Shown one piece after another: positions 1 to 10,950 of a stretch of 64,000 nt of DNA (the stretch's first letter is position 1; each line of letters starts with the position of its first letter). The stretch lies in the NCBI GenBank assembly GCA_039621445.1, contig CP154956.1, forward strand, positions 5,144,170 through 5,208,169, written 5' to 3'. A program made the position numbers and the translations under genes. Under the pieces are notes generated by a model. The model was not told where the DNA came from. It saw nothing but the letters and a program-made list of their open reading frames with translations, and made no database searches. The stretch is from Euglena gracilis. Its lineage: Eukaryota > Euglenida > Euglenophyceae > Euglenales.

Positions 1-258
1 GGTGGTGGCCACAGCCCACCACACGAGGGGGTTGACGGCAGCCAAGGTCGCTAAGGCGATGTTCCGCAAGTGGTGGTCGCCCTATGCGATGCCAAGCGTG
101 ATCACCTCGGACAGGGGGCCCCACTTCGCAGGAGCATGGTGGCGAACCATGTGTGCCCTGCAAGGCGTGCGGCACGCCTACTCCCAAGCACACCACCACC
201 CCGCCAACGGCAGAGCAGAGCAGATGGGGGCACAGCTGCAGAAGCAGCTGCGGCACAT

Positions 259-591
259 TGTATACGTTGGTTGTCACCACCCGCCGTTGGACGGCCACGG
301 GGCAGCTCATACTACTTGCCGTGGCTCGTCCTCAGGCGGGGAACTGCGCACATGGTCCGGCCAACCAGTGTCTCGTCCATTTGCGCAATTGCGCGCGCCG
401 AACGATCCCCGCGGTATGCCCTCTGCCCGTACGGGATCGTTCAGGACTCACACGGCGGGACCTGGGTCTCGAACCCACGACCTCCCGTGTGTGAGCCCAG
501 CACCTTACCGAATAAGCTACTCGAGCGATACTCGGCTTGGTACTACGCGCCGGCTACCAACCTCCGTAGGATCTCCCGTCTGCCGCACACA
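259..591 (-). repeat. TRIM 3' LTR
   Basis: This is the second 333-bp terminal repeat, preceded in element orientation by a polypurine tract at 592-603. It holds the second copy of the tRNA-like sequence (455-526). The target duplication CACAT is at 254-258. Confidence 0.92.
455..526 (-). other. tRNA-like sequence inside the TRIM LTR (3' LTR copy)
   Basis: Read on the minus strand, 72 nt follow standard tRNA spacing. T8-A9 are followed by a D arm GCTT/AGGT with G18-G19 in the loop. The anticodon loop is CTCACAC (T33, anticodon CAC). The T arm has loop TTCGAGA closed by G53-C61. The B box GGTTCGAGACC is a perfect match to GGTTCGANNCC, and the A box TAGCTTATTCGG has one mismatch. The anticodon stem has two mismatches and the acceptor stem pairs at only four of seven positions, so it is tRNA-derived rather than a working tRNA gene. 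It may be an internal Pol III promoter. No T4 terminator is seen close downstream. Confidence 0.7.
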
Positions 592-603
592 CTCCCCTCC
601 CAA
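592..603 (-). other. TRIM polypurine tract
   Basis: On the minus strand this reads TTGGGAGGGGAG directly before the 3' LTR start TGTGTG. It would prime plus-strand DNA synthesis. Confidence 0.75.
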
Positions 604-931
604 GAGCCTTACTACACTAGCCCACTGCGTCACTATGGCCGTGGCCCCTGCAGCTCGGGTTATGCCTCACACGGCCCTAGTTGGCTGAGTGCTTCTCACG
701 AGTACTGCGTCACCAGGCTGCCGACCCCTGCAGCTCGGGTTTGCTATTGCCGGCAGTTTACGTGTTGTCGACTTCCACGGGCTCTGCCGCCTTGGAGCGT
801 CCCCCTTAGCATCGGCTTGAGGCTTTGGAACGGTGTAGGAGTTTCAGTCGCCCTAGACTCGGCGCGTCCGCCTCCGCCTTCCGGGCGCCGTGGGGTCAGG
901 CTCTGACTTCCCGGTTCGTGTGGCATTAGAC

Positions 932-949
932 GGGTTCCCTCTGCTACCA
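932..949 (-). other. TRIM primer binding site (tRNA-iMet type)
   Basis: The minus strand directly inside the 5' LTR begins TGGTAGCAGAGG. That is complementary to the CCUCUGCUACCA 3' end known for many eukaryotic initiator tRNA-Met genes. The match covers about 12 nt and then drifts. Its position next to the LTR fixes the orientation of the element. Confidence 0.85.
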
Positions 950-1282
950 TGTATACGTTGGTTGTCACCACCCGCCGTTGGACGGCCACGGGGCAGCTCA
1001 TACTACTTGCCGTGGCTCGTCCTCAGGCGGGGAACTGCGCACATGGTCCGGCCAACCAGTGTCTCGTCCATTTGCGCAATTGCGCGCGCCGAACGATCCC
1101 CGCGGTATGCCCTCTGCCCGTACGGGATCGTTCAGGACTCACACGGCGGGACCTGGGTCTCGAACCCACGACCTCCCGTGTGTGAGCCCAGCACCTTACC
1201 GAATAAGCTACTCGAGCGATACTCGGCTTGGTACTACGCGCCGGCTACCAACCTCCGTAGGATCTCCCGTCTGCCGCACACA
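950..1282 (-). repeat. TRIM 5' LTR
   Basis: This 333-bp terminal repeat matches 259-591 base for base as far as read. It would carry promoter and transcript-start functions. A tRNA-like sequence lies inside at 1146-1217. The CACAT target duplication follows at 1283-1287. Confidence 0.92.
1146..1217 (-). other. tRNA-like sequence inside the TRIM LTR (5' LTR copy)
   Basis: This is identical to 455-526, shifted by 691 bp with the LTR. In the 5' LTR an internal Pol III promoter could start transcripts that run into the primer site and the interior. Confidence 0.7.
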
Positions 1283-2161
1283 CACATCCACGAGGAGAAA
1301 GGAATTCCGTGGGTGGAAGCACTCCCCATCGCTGTCCAACGCCTCAACGACGAAGAAGGACCAAGCGGGCTGTCACCATACGAAGTGCTCTATGGAAGGC
1401 ACGGGCCGTATGCTGGTGTCCGCTACGACCCACCCACCAAGGCCGAAGATGCAGTGAGCTTCTTCGAGCGGCAGAAGCTGGTGGACAAGAAAGTCGCAGA
1501 CACCGTGAACCAGCTGCATCAAAAAAAGACCTAGCAGTTGAACAAGCGACGCAAGGAGCTGCCACCGCTGCAAGTGGGCAGCAAGGCGTGGTACCTGCGG
1601 CCAAGGGGCAGGCCAGGGGAGAAGCTGGAGAGCTACTGGCTGGGCCCATGCCGCGTGATGGAGAGGAGGAGTGAGCACGGCTACGTGGTGGAACTGCAGG
1701 AAGGAAGGATGCAAGAAGCACACCGGTGCCAGCTGAAGGCGTACACAGAGGGCGATGAACAGATGGGATCACCGGTGAAGCTATTTCACTTCAAGCAGGC
1801 CATGTCAGATCCTCCAACCGGGATCGATGAGTGGAACGTCGAAAAAGTGGTGACCCACCGAAGAACGCCAGGAGGAGAGCTGGAGTTCAAGTTGCAGTGG
1901 GAAGGTTCCACCGAACTCACCTGGGAACCGCTGCACCACTTCTTCCACAGCTACAGCCAGCCCATCGTTGATTACTTCCAGAAGAAGAACCTGAAGGAGG
2001 ATGACACGGCCCACCTGGCCAAACACCCAACAGGGGTGTCCAAGGTGTGGCTGTCAGCAGTAGAAGGAGGACCGAGGCAAGACAAGAAGTGGCCACTTGA
2101 ATGGGAAGAGCCCCCCACTGAGTGGACATGGGAGGAGAAGGAGGCGAACCAGCAGCTGTGA

Positions 2162-3000
2162 GGGGCCGAAGCCCCCAGAACCCCAGCGACGGGGCCACCA
2201 GCAAGAGGAGAGACAGCAAAACCGCAGAGACAAAAACACCCCACCAGCACAAGAGAAAGTGGCGAAGAGCCACCACAGCACCCAACGAGAAACGGGAGAG
2301 ACCGACACCAGCCGAGGGAACAGCAAGCCAGGAAGGGGATAGCCCCAAAAACGCCCAAGCCCACGCAGGCCAAAAGAGAGGCCCACCATAGGCGCCCGGT
2401 CGGGTCCACCTGGCCTAGTCAACGGCAGAAGCGGCAATCTCAACACAGCTCCCACCTCCAACAGCACCCTCAGCTTCCAGCTTCCCCAACCTCTCCCCAC
2501 AACCCATACATCTGCTCCGTACCCCAGTGCCACCCCACTCCCGCAGCCCCGCAGTTCCCCTCACCTCAGCCTCCGACCCACCGACCCGTCTCCCACCGCA
2601 CCGCACCGCAGCACACCGACCAGTCACCACGCAGCACCGCCCGAACACGTGCCCCCATGGCACGTCCCACCCCATGCACGGTACCATGCGACCCAACGCA
2701 GCCGTGCGTGCCCGTGTGGCACCGAGCCCGAGCCTGCCGCACCCAGGTCTGACGGTTCGTAACCAGGCTTCCCAGAGACCCGTCCCTCGCATCCCAGGCG
2801 GGTAGAGGGCCCACCACCGGAGGGACCGGCCCTAAAGGCCCAGCCGACCCACGGTGCGACCTGGCGGACCGGACCCAGCCGGCCGCCGCCCGTTTGCCCC
2901 AGCTACCCAAGCCTGAGGGGGGCGGGGGGGAAAGCGGAAAAGCCTGCTGCCAACATGGGGTGAGTAAGGGGGTTTGGGCAGTACCATCGTTTGGTTCAAT
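2162..3000. other. GC-rich non-coding sequence downstream of the chromovirus pol
   Basis: No supported gene is seen. The sequence is C- and A-rich after the pol stop. A strong purine stretch at about 2915-2941 could be a polypurine tract, with an LTR starting near 2943, but no second LTR copy is in the window to confirm it. Confidence 0.4.
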
Positions 3001-5255
3001 CTGCATCGTTTACCGTATTGTTTTTTCTGCATCCTGGTGCCCATCGTCAGATTTCTCGTGGATTCAACAGTGCAGCGCAGCCGATGGCAATGTGGTTCGG
3101 CGAGCAGCACAGGAGGCTGTGGTTGACCCTGTGGTTAGGGTTGACCCTGGACCGCACCTTTTCCCTGTCTCACTCTTTCCTTTCCTGGACCACCGAACCC
3201 CCTAACCTCGGCCTCAAGGAAGGCCACGGCACCCCGGCCCAGGTGGGAAGGGGCGCCAGGCAACAGCGGGGGGCAAGAGCAGGCACGCCACCCGCAAAGC
3301 ATGCACACCCCAGGCGCCACGAGCGCGCACCAGCCAGCCAGGGGCAGGGTACCCCCCCCCCCAGCCGGCAGACCCAAGCGCGCACCAGCCAGCCAAAGGC
3401 AGGGCACCCCCCCCCAGCCAGTCAACCAGCGGGACCCCCCCTCGAGCCAGCCCGGGAGGGGACACCCAACCAAAACCCCCCAGGCAGCCAAAAGGCCCGG
3501 CAGAGCCCAGGAGAGCCAGAGCCAAAGACAGGAGACCAGCCACACCCACCCCCACCGCAGGACGAGCGGGGAGCCCAGAGCCAAGCAGCAAGACGAGCCC
3601 CACGAGTAGGGCCCCACGAACCACGAGGGGCAAACCAGAAGCGGGGCAGACCAACGAGCCCAGAGGGGCCAAGCCAGCAAAGGGGCCCAGCGGGGGCAGG
3701 CAGGCCAGACCTCCCCGGCACAAGAGAAGGGCAGCCCAGAGAGCGCGCACGCCCCCCCCCCCAGCACAGGGAAGGGAAGCCACGCCGCGCGCACCCCCCC
3801 ACACGCAAGGAAGCCCAAGACACACAGCGAGCACGCCGCAGCGCACATGGGGCAGGGCAGCCCAAAGCCGCGCACAACACGCAAGCCCCCCCCACCCCAG
3901 CGCACAACGGGAGGGGACCGCACGCACCCAAGGCACCCCCCCCCCCCCCCGAGGAGGGGGAACAAGACCCGGCAGACCAGGCACGCGAGAGCCCAGGCAC
4001 ACCGCGCGCCAGAAAAAGCACACCAGCCCCCCACCCCCCCTCCCACGCACGAAGGGGGCACCAAAACCCCCCCCAGGGGGCAGCCCGAAAAAAAAGAAAG
4101 AAACCGCCGCCCCCAGGGGGCGGCCAAAAAAAAAAAACTGGCCCCCCCAGGGGGCGGCCAAACCCCCCCCCCCAGGGGGCGTCCAAAAAAAAACGCCCCC
4201 CCCCGGGGGCGACCAAAAAAACCGCCCCCCCCCAGGGCGCCAGGCCAGGAGCACGCACACCAGCCTGACCGACCAGCCAGACCCAGGAGGCAGCCCGCCT
4301 CTGCCACACGGAGGCCTGCCTCCAGCCGGATTGTCCGCCGCAGGCAGACGATCGAAGGGCTGTGAGCTCCAACCAGGCTTCCGTGGAGGCAAGCGGCGCG
4401 GCCCAGGCCGAGCGAGGCACGCCCCCCCCGGCCAAGGGCGAGCCCAAGCACGCCCCCCAGGCCCGCCGAGGAGCGCACATGCCTTACCCACTCCCTGGCC
4501 GCAGCCTGCAAGTCAACCCGGACGACATCCTCTCCCACCAGGCTGCCGGCGCTTCCGAACAGGGAGTGGGCGGTCGGTCGCACACCCAACCCGAGCCCAC
4601 AGAGCCCCGCCCGCAGCCGGTTCCACCGCTGCGGCGGGAAGCCACACAGCGCTCCGCGCCCAGGGCTCTGTGGAGGGACGGCGGAGCCAAAGCCGACCCC
4701 CAGTCCGAAGTTCCCTCAGAACGGCACCATTCTTGCATCCCTCAGCTATAACGTTCCTTTCCCTTTTTTTTGTACATAGTGCACTCGATGCCTGGTACGC
4801 ACCGCTCCCGCCCCCCGCCACACGCCACACGCCGGGGAGTGTGGGCGGCGGCGGCCGGAGCGCATGCACACACAAAGTAGCGGAACCCTCCGCTACTACC
4901 TGACCACCCCTTTTATGTATTTGCTTTCCGCAGGCTCCCTTGTTTCCATGGATTGAATCTGAATTGTGCATTGGAATTCAATTGTTCAAATTCAAGTGTT
5001 CAATTCAATCAAATACAAAGATTTCAAAGAAACCAAAGGAAATGGCCAAAGGAGAAAGTACCTTCAAGAAGATCAAAGAAAACCCCAAGGAATTGGCCTA
5101 CCGGGAGCGCGCCAAGGCAATTTCAAAGGTACCTGCTGGATTTGGCTGGGCTAAGTGGCTATAAGGGTGGGAAGCACCCCCTGAAAACCCCTAGCACCCA
5201 GGCTTTTCCGCCCCCCGTCTGTCCCCCCTCAATTTCCCCCCCTGCGAGGGCCCAC
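3001..5255. other. Low-complexity GC-rich block, possibly LTR or untranslated sequence
   Basis: Long open frames on both strands here (for example 3135-4589 minus and 2991-4268 plus) reflect the absence of A/T-rich stops and are not genes. Pro, Arg, Gln and Gly dominate and no domain is visible. The stretch from 4905 to 5160 is AT-richer. It contains a sequence like the TTTCAAAGGTAC segment of element D's LTR, so part of this block may be retroelement LTR. Confidence 0.4.
4066..4236 (+). repeat. Tandem CCCCCAGGGGGCGGCC-A(n) repeat
   Basis: About seven imperfect units of a GGGGGC(G/A)(G/T)CC(A)n motif, each preceded by a C run, follow one another. The unit is self-complementary (CCCCC..GGGGG) and could form short hairpins. 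Confidence 0.75.
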
Positions 5256-5429
5256 CTAAGCGGCTCCGCAGACCCCCAGAGGCATCGCAGAAGGCAACCC
5301 CCTCCACTCCGCCGCCGGGAATACTAAAAAATGGATCCCAACCCATTCCAAGCACCCACGGAGCTTCCCAGGGCCTCCGTGGGGGCTGAGCGCACCCGCG
5401 CACCCCCCCTCGCCGGATCCGTGACCCGG

Positions 5430-5700
5430 GACCCACCCTGCCGGAACCCCAGCGAGACCGGGACGCCCCCTGGGAAACTCTGGTTTAATTCCCTGCAGTC
5501 CCTCATGAACCTCCACTGTGTCCCCCCCATCTGGTTTTGATATTAGAAACCAGGGAATTAGATGTTGGGTTCCTGTATCCTGAACCCTCTTTATGTACCC
5601 AGACGTTTCGTAATCCAACAGGATCTTTTCTTCTTGGGTCAGGTTTAGTTTTCTGTGTACCTGGCAGACATTATGCCATGGCACGGTGTGCCAGATACAA
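5430..5700 (-). pseudogene. Reverse transcriptase fragment of a Ty3/gypsy element
   Basis: Minus-strand translation shows the N-terminal RT landmarks: LLDYETSGYIKR, then WFLISKPDGG, then a frameshift to TQWRFMRDCRELNQ. This matches the usual SKPDGSWRFCVDYRxLN block. The catalytic YxDD region is absent. It is a short, frameshifted remnant with no flanking LTR recognised. Confidence 0.7.
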
Positions 5701-6170
5701 GCTGGCTACGGCCTACAATCTGGCTACGGCCGGGCTGTACAGAATACTATGGTTAATCATAAGACAAAGAGAGAATCTCATGCTGATGGCGGAAGCTCAG
5801 CAATCTAAGTGATTCCTAATTCCAGGTTACAGAGTTGGGGGCTTTGCAATTCCCATTTAGTATTTGTGAACTAAGTCCCTTTTTGAATTACAGTTTTATA
5901 TTCTATCTGACAAAGCCCGAAGGAACAAAAGGCACTTTCACACAAGGGACTGCGTTGTGCTTTGCAATCAAAAGGAAAAAGGGAAGCAAATTTTATTGTT
6001 ACCATCCCTCGGGCGTTTCGGGAGGAGGGTATAAGTGGAAAAGCGAGGGTGCGACGTTGTTCAGGGCCGAACCCCCCTCCCGTGTCGGGGCCAGGTCCGG
6101 CCCCCCCTCGCCGGTGTTTGTTTTACGGCGCGTGTTCCATGACGGATGAGGGGCCGGTGTCTCTCACCGT
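5701..6170. other. No gene seen
   Basis: Mixed-composition sequence between the RT remnant and the GT microsatellite. Nothing recognisable apart from a short repeated CTGGCTACGGCC at about 5701-5730. Confidence 0.4.
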
Positions 6171-6298
6171 GTGTGTGTGTGCGTGTGCGTGTGTGTGTCT
6201 GTGTGTGTGTGTGTCTGTGTGTGTGTCTGTGTGTGTGTGTCTGTGTGTGTATGTGTGTGTGTCTGTGTGTTTGTCTGTCTGTGTGTGTGTGTGTGTGT
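6171..6298. repeat. GT/GTCT microsatellite
   Basis: An imperfect (GT)n run broken by CT and AT steps. It adjoins the truncated left end of element A/C. Confidence 0.95.
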
Positions 6299-6390
6299 TA
6301 CCCGGGCCCTGCCTCCAAGGGTCTGGAGGCTTTCGACAAGGCAACCACAAGGATTTGCTGCTGACGGACACCACCTTCCGTGACGCTCAA

Positions 6391-6558
6391 TCACCAAACA
6401 GCTCAAAAACCGGGCTGTTGACAACACCAAAGTCATTGGTGATGACAAAATGCACGAAGCCCTTGTGAAAATCAAGGTTTTACTCTGGCAGAATGTAGTC
6501 TTTGAAGTGGCGTACCCGTACAAACATTACGTGCTGGAAGGCAACAGCAGTGATTACG
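6391..6558 (+). pseudogene. Element A/C remnant of the RT/RNase H junction
   Basis: Aligns with B 23892-24058, including LTKQLKNRAV-like sequence and the first RNase H strand. Where B has an in-frame TAA (23946-23948), this copy has AAA, a sense codon. The alignment stops near 6558 and resumes with ORF2 sequence, so RNase H, integrase and chromodomain have been deleted. Confidence 0.8.
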
Positions 6559-6569
6559 AAGAGACCCAA

Positions 6570-8529
6570 GCGGAGGACCGCCTTACCAACCAACCACTCA
6601 CCCTCACCCAGATCAATATGCGTACCGATACGGTACACAGCCACCTGCACGGCCTGCGGCACAGCGAAACCTTGAAGCCAACAGCAGTAGCAGATTGACG
6701 TCGATGGCCGCGGAAGTGCGGACGTCTCAGCCATCTCGTTGTCTGCCGCCGTATGCTGGTGTGATCATCCACAGAACGACAGAGACGATGAACCGGGTGA
6801 TGCGTATGAACCCAAACCCGGCATTAGATCACCTTGCACAGGCATTGTTGGATGACTACTGCCGCCAACATCTGGCCAACGCGAATACCCCTCCAGTCCT
6901 GTGGTGTATGTGCGCCCAGGTTGTGATGACAGGTTCGGTGTATTACACCGACTCGGCCACATCGGGATTAGTGACGGACCGCACAGTGCGTGACCTGGGG
7001 ATGGAAGCCCTGCCTTTGGTAATTCGTCAACTTCCAGTCGCCATCCACAGGGCACACCTTCGTGCACACTCCCCCGGATTACCCGAGGAAGAGACAGGGG
7101 AAGCACCTGTCCGGAGTGAGCACCCACGCGTGAAGGAAAGCATTTTTCGATCACCTGAACACATGCCCCAGGCGGGATTACCCCGCGCAGGAGCACGTGC
7201 CTCAGTACACCGTTTCTGGGGATTATCCCCAGGGTACGGCGTATGTGTCTGTCTATAAGGACAGACCAGCGCCATAGGACCAATGTGTATATCAACCTCC
7301 GTCTAAATCCGTCTACCCATAATCTCCACCATCCGTTCCTGACCCACTGACCAGACGCCCAGCGGGGGGAAACTCTCCCGCGACATCTGACCCCACCCAA
7401 CGAAGAGGACGATCGCAGGAAGCCACGGCACCGTCGCGAACGTTGCCGGCCACCCAGGAGCGGGATGAACCTGTTAACCTTGGAATGGCCGACCGTTCGA
7501 CACGGTCGAGGAACGCCAGCAGTATGATTATGCTGTGGCGCTCCAACGACAGCTAGCGCGTCAAGGCCCACCGTCTGCCAGGCGGGAATACCCTATCGGA
7601 GCAGATGGTAGGGAGATGAACGAGGAAGAAAAACGAGTATAGGACGAGTCCCTGGCAGCACTCCAAGGAGTACAACGTCCCCGTCAGTCAGCGCGACAGG
7701 GTACGGTTGCTGTGGCGGAAGAGCCACCAACTCGACCCTCAAGCTCTGCCGCCGGCAAACGTGAGACCGCGGCCCGGAAAACCTGACTGCATGCAGCCCC
7801 AACGCCGCTTGCCGAGGTCGGAAAACATGCCCGCGGCGATGGACATCCACGCTGATGAGGAAATTCTCGCCGGCGCCAGATGTGGTGACAGGACGGGCCC
7901 GTCAGGAAACCCGACCGCCCCCAGTGGCACCGGTCTACTCCGAGCAAGAATTTACTCCGAGCAAAGAATTTGCTCGGACGTCCAGCACGGAGTCCATTAC
8001 CTACCAAACCTACGGATCAGAAGACCCAGAATACTGGGATTACTGGGAAACATGCGAATGGCTGTCCAACACGAAGGGCAGGGGTAAAGGTAAAGGCAAT
8101 GAAAAAGGTAAGTGAAAAGGCCATGAGAAAGGTGGGAAAGCCCCACCTAGGAAGGGCGGAGAAGCTTGCAAACCCTCTCATGTAAATGGAGGAAAAGGAT
8201 CTTTCGAAGGGAAAGGCAGGAAACCTGACGGACCCTCCGAAGGGGAGAGCGGAGAATCTGCCGCAATGAAAAACGATTTCGACATGGATATCAGATTTGA
8301 TCACCTGGAAGAAGTCGAATAAGAGCGAGAAAATGGTTTCGCTGGTTTTAGAAAAGCAGGAAACATGGTCCACAGACCACCAGATGTGGTTCTCACTGTG
8401 GTGCGTGATCGTATGTACGATGACTGCAAGCGTTTCTTTTATGGCACGGAGCTTCATGCGTTTGAGGGATACCCACATTCGGATGAGCTTGTCCTGGACC
8501 GGATGCCTGGTTTCTGGGAGCTGTGGTTC
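6570..8529 (+). pseudogene. Element A/C ORF2, N-terminal half
   Basis: Homologous to B 26290-28176. Clear blocks include VMIHRTAETMNRVMRM-like, HSPGLPEEET and HPRVKESIF, then the acidic/Pro-rich linker, the YWDYW block and the start of the globular domain up to GFWELWF. Frameshifts break it into several frames. The lysine-glycine tract of B is largely lost near 8085-8240. It ends exactly at the inversion junction. Confidence 0.82.
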
Positions 8530-10347
8530 CAAGCCAGTCTTTCCACTTCATGCCGAGGTTTTCCGGCGGCCATTGTGGTAGAACCCAGCGACCATTTTGG
8601 TCCTGTGTGGTGAACAGCGGGAAAAGTATCTTTTCCCGGTCGTTGGTCTCCCAGAGGTAAGGTAATCTTACCCCTGCTTCTTCAAGAGCAAGGCGTATCG
8701 CCCCGCTGTCGACTTGCCACACACGGGCCATTCCCGTGTGGTGGTAGTCGTCCAGCTTCAGGTTGCTGATCTTATGGAACTCCTTGTACTTTTTGCACAA
8801 GGCTCAATAGTCTCCCAGGGGCTTCTGGCCACTTGGCACTATTGTGAGTACTGCGCCTTCCGCGGTTTGTCAGAAGGTACCCTGAAGGCAGTTGACGCAG
8901 AGAAACCGCACGTTCGTGCCATCTGCTGCGTGTGGTTGAAGTTGTGTTTGTCTGTCTAACTGTCCACGCACTTGGCACATACCAAGGCGGCACAGTTGGG
9001 GACGGATACATCCTTGTGGAACAATTTCCGATCCACAGGGTTGCATCCGCAGTTTAATCCCAAGTCAGGTGCACCGTTGTATGGTTTGTGGCAGACAGTG
9101 CAAAGCCACCAAAAACGGTCTTCCGTTTTGTCGACGATGAATTCATCGCCAAAGTATTGCGCCAAAACTCGTGGAGATCTGGAATTGTTATAATTCCAGG
9201 TCACGTTCTTGTCAATAGACCATTTTCGGCCTTGACAAAACAGTGGCTCAGTCCATCGATTGAGACATTGATTTGACCTGAGCTTGTGGTCGATTCTCAT
9301 GTACCTGTCTTTCAGGCTAGGGGTTTCAGGATCATCCTGAGTGACCACTCTCCACTCAGTCGATGACAATCTCATCCTCCGTGGTTGTCTCAGCAGCAGA
9401 GGCGCGGTATTTTGCCTGCCCCTTTGGCTGAGATTTTGGCTGTGGGTTTTCCAATACCCAGATGATGGTACGTGTGTGTATCCTTGACCCGGGGGTGATC
9501 TCCGGGAAAAGGATGCAGCACCATGGCTTCCGGCAACACCACCGCCTTTCAGTGGGGGCTGGTCTCCAGATTTCGGTGTGGGTTTGCAAGGTGCGGTGCG
9601 GGGCTTTGATTTGGCCTGGGCCTTCGGGCTTCAGGTTTCGGAAGTGTCCGAGGGCCGTCGTTCGGCGTCGCGTCGGTTCGCCCAGGTGCGTTGTGACGAC
9701 TGTGGTGTTGGTATTCCCCCTGACACCGAGCGTCGCTGTACCTCTGCAGCGGTTTATCGAGCTGATTGTCGTCCGACGCGCTCGTTCGTGGCTTCCTTGG
9801 GTTTCCCAGGAGCAGCCGTTGGGGATGGTGTAGGCGCAGGTGTACCTGGCGCGGTTTGTGCCCCACCCAGCCTGCGGTGGAGGCATGGACGTCCGGTCCA
9901 TTTGTTTTTCAGGTGCCGGTGTCCTAGTGCCTTGGCGCTTCAGTGCTGTGATGGTAGCTGTGCGTTGCGGGGCGGGCTCATCCTGTGCCTCAGTTGACGC
10001 TGCCGGTGCTGGCACAGGTATATACTGTACTGGCACGGCTGGTGTTGTCTCCACTGTGATAGATGTGCTATCACCTTTCGTCCGTGTTGGTTTCGGCACT
10101 GACGGCGGCGGCCCCGTAGGTGGGGCTTCATACCCCACCATGGCTGCTGTGTCGGGTGTTTCTTCCTCTGACTGGGCGGTTTCCGCCACAACTGTGGAAG
10201 AGCTGGCTGCCGCTGGAGTACCACGTGAGGTGACTACTGCTCTCAGTGAACGTAATCCGCCAAGTACACAACCGCCCAGCGATGTGCGCCGCTCCGGACC
10301 TTCAGCCGAAGTGGGCTAATCAGCTGACTCCTCTGTCGACGGGGTTT
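8530..10347 (-). pseudogene. Element A/C ORF2, inverted C-terminal segment
   Basis: Minus-strand homologue of B from about 31343 back to 29525. It contains the LKLDDYHHTGMARVWQ and LPYLWETNDREKILF blocks, the Cys-rich region (frameshifted) and the Pro/Thr-rich linker with ETTPAVPVQ. It is interrupted at 10347 by element D and continues at 15721. Confidence 0.82.
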
Positions 10348-10950
10348 TGTCGGTTGCCGCTGGCGTCGACAGCCAAAACATTTCCCAAAAATTCCCAAAA
10401 AAACCCCAGTAGGAACCACCAAAGCAAGTCAACCGCCACGCGAGTGGAATTGGAACCCCGGCAAATTTCAAGAAGAATTTGAGAATTCGATTTGAGAATC
10501 AGAAAAGAAGAAACGTCAATTGGAGACTTGAAGAGCAAAAAAATGAATTCAAATATCAAAAGGAAGCCAAGGCATTCATTTCCACATTCTTTGTCCCACT
10601 CAACACCTGAACTCAAAGGTACTTGCCCACCCTCTCAAGTCCCAGGTTTGTTGTGGTCCGCTGTTTAATCCCAAGTAGGTGGGTTGGTTTTGTTTTTGTC
10701 CACCCTTTGGACCAAAGTTGAGAAATGGGAAAAAACCAACAGTGGAGGGGAAAAAAGATCCTACGCGGGGCAACTGGGGACCCTGGGTCGGGGGGGCACA
10801 CCTCACCCCCTTCACAGTCTGTTGATTTACTGGAAAACGGGGCCCACTTTCACGGCCCTGGCCTGAGCCCACCAGGGCCGGAAAAGGGAAGTTGCGGCCC
10901 CAGCGAAAGCGGCAGCCCCCCCGGGCGAGCAGGGTCCCGGACCCCCAACA
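10348..10950 (+). repeat. Element D 5' LTR
   Basis: 603 bp, TG...CA ends. It contains the AATTTCAAGAAGAATTTGAG and CACCCTTTGGACCAAA segments also found in the 3' LTR. Its last base forms the A of the ATG of the internal ORF. Confidence 0.9.

Larger units (their letters stand above)
259..1282 (-). mobile_element. TRIM (miniature LTR retrotransposon) with identical LTRs
   Basis: Two 333-bp direct repeats, identical by eye, flank a 358-bp interior with no convincing ORF. The element reads on the minus strand. Its 5' LTR (950-1282) is followed directly by a TGGTAGCAGAGG primer site, and a purine tract (complement of 592-601) precedes the 3' LTR (259-591). The LTRs begin TGTGTG and end ATACA on the minus strand. 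A 5-bp target duplication, CACAT, lies at 254-258 and 1283-1287. No gag or pol is encoded, so it depends on enzymes of another element. The identical LTRs mean a recent insertion. It sits inside the integrase of another retroelement. Confidence 0.93.
1..2161 (+). pseudogene. Ty3/gypsy chromovirus pol 3' end (integrase, chromodomain), split by a TRIM insertion
   Basis: Reading frame 2 enters from the left edge with the integrase core: a second catalytic Asp in ITSDRGPHF and the catalytic Glu in HPANGRAEQM. The frame is interrupted at 258/1283 by a 1,024-bp element plus a 5-bp duplication. The added 1,029 bp is a multiple of three, so the frame resumes with the integrase C-terminal part (LSPYEVLYGR, then a GPY-like YWLGPCRVME). 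The chromodomain follows at about 1825-1980 (WNVEKVV, LQWEGS, TWEPLHHF), and the ORF ends at TGA 2159-2161. One further in-frame TAG lies at 1532-1534. The protein would join element cDNA to host DNA, and the chromodomain would direct insertion towards marked chromatin. The upstream protease, RT and RNase H lie outside the window. The interruption and the stop make the copy non-functional. The family call is firm. Confidence 0.88.

Noticed and set aside
455-526. Functional tRNA-Val(CAC) gene
   Set aside because: Acceptor and anticodon stems have too many mismatches and it lies within an LTR in two identical copies, so it is called tRNA-like only.
2991-4589. Long open frames (425-484 codons) on both strands
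   Set aside because: They overlap each other in GC-rich, C-run-rich sequence, have no domains, and their composition simply follows the base composition.
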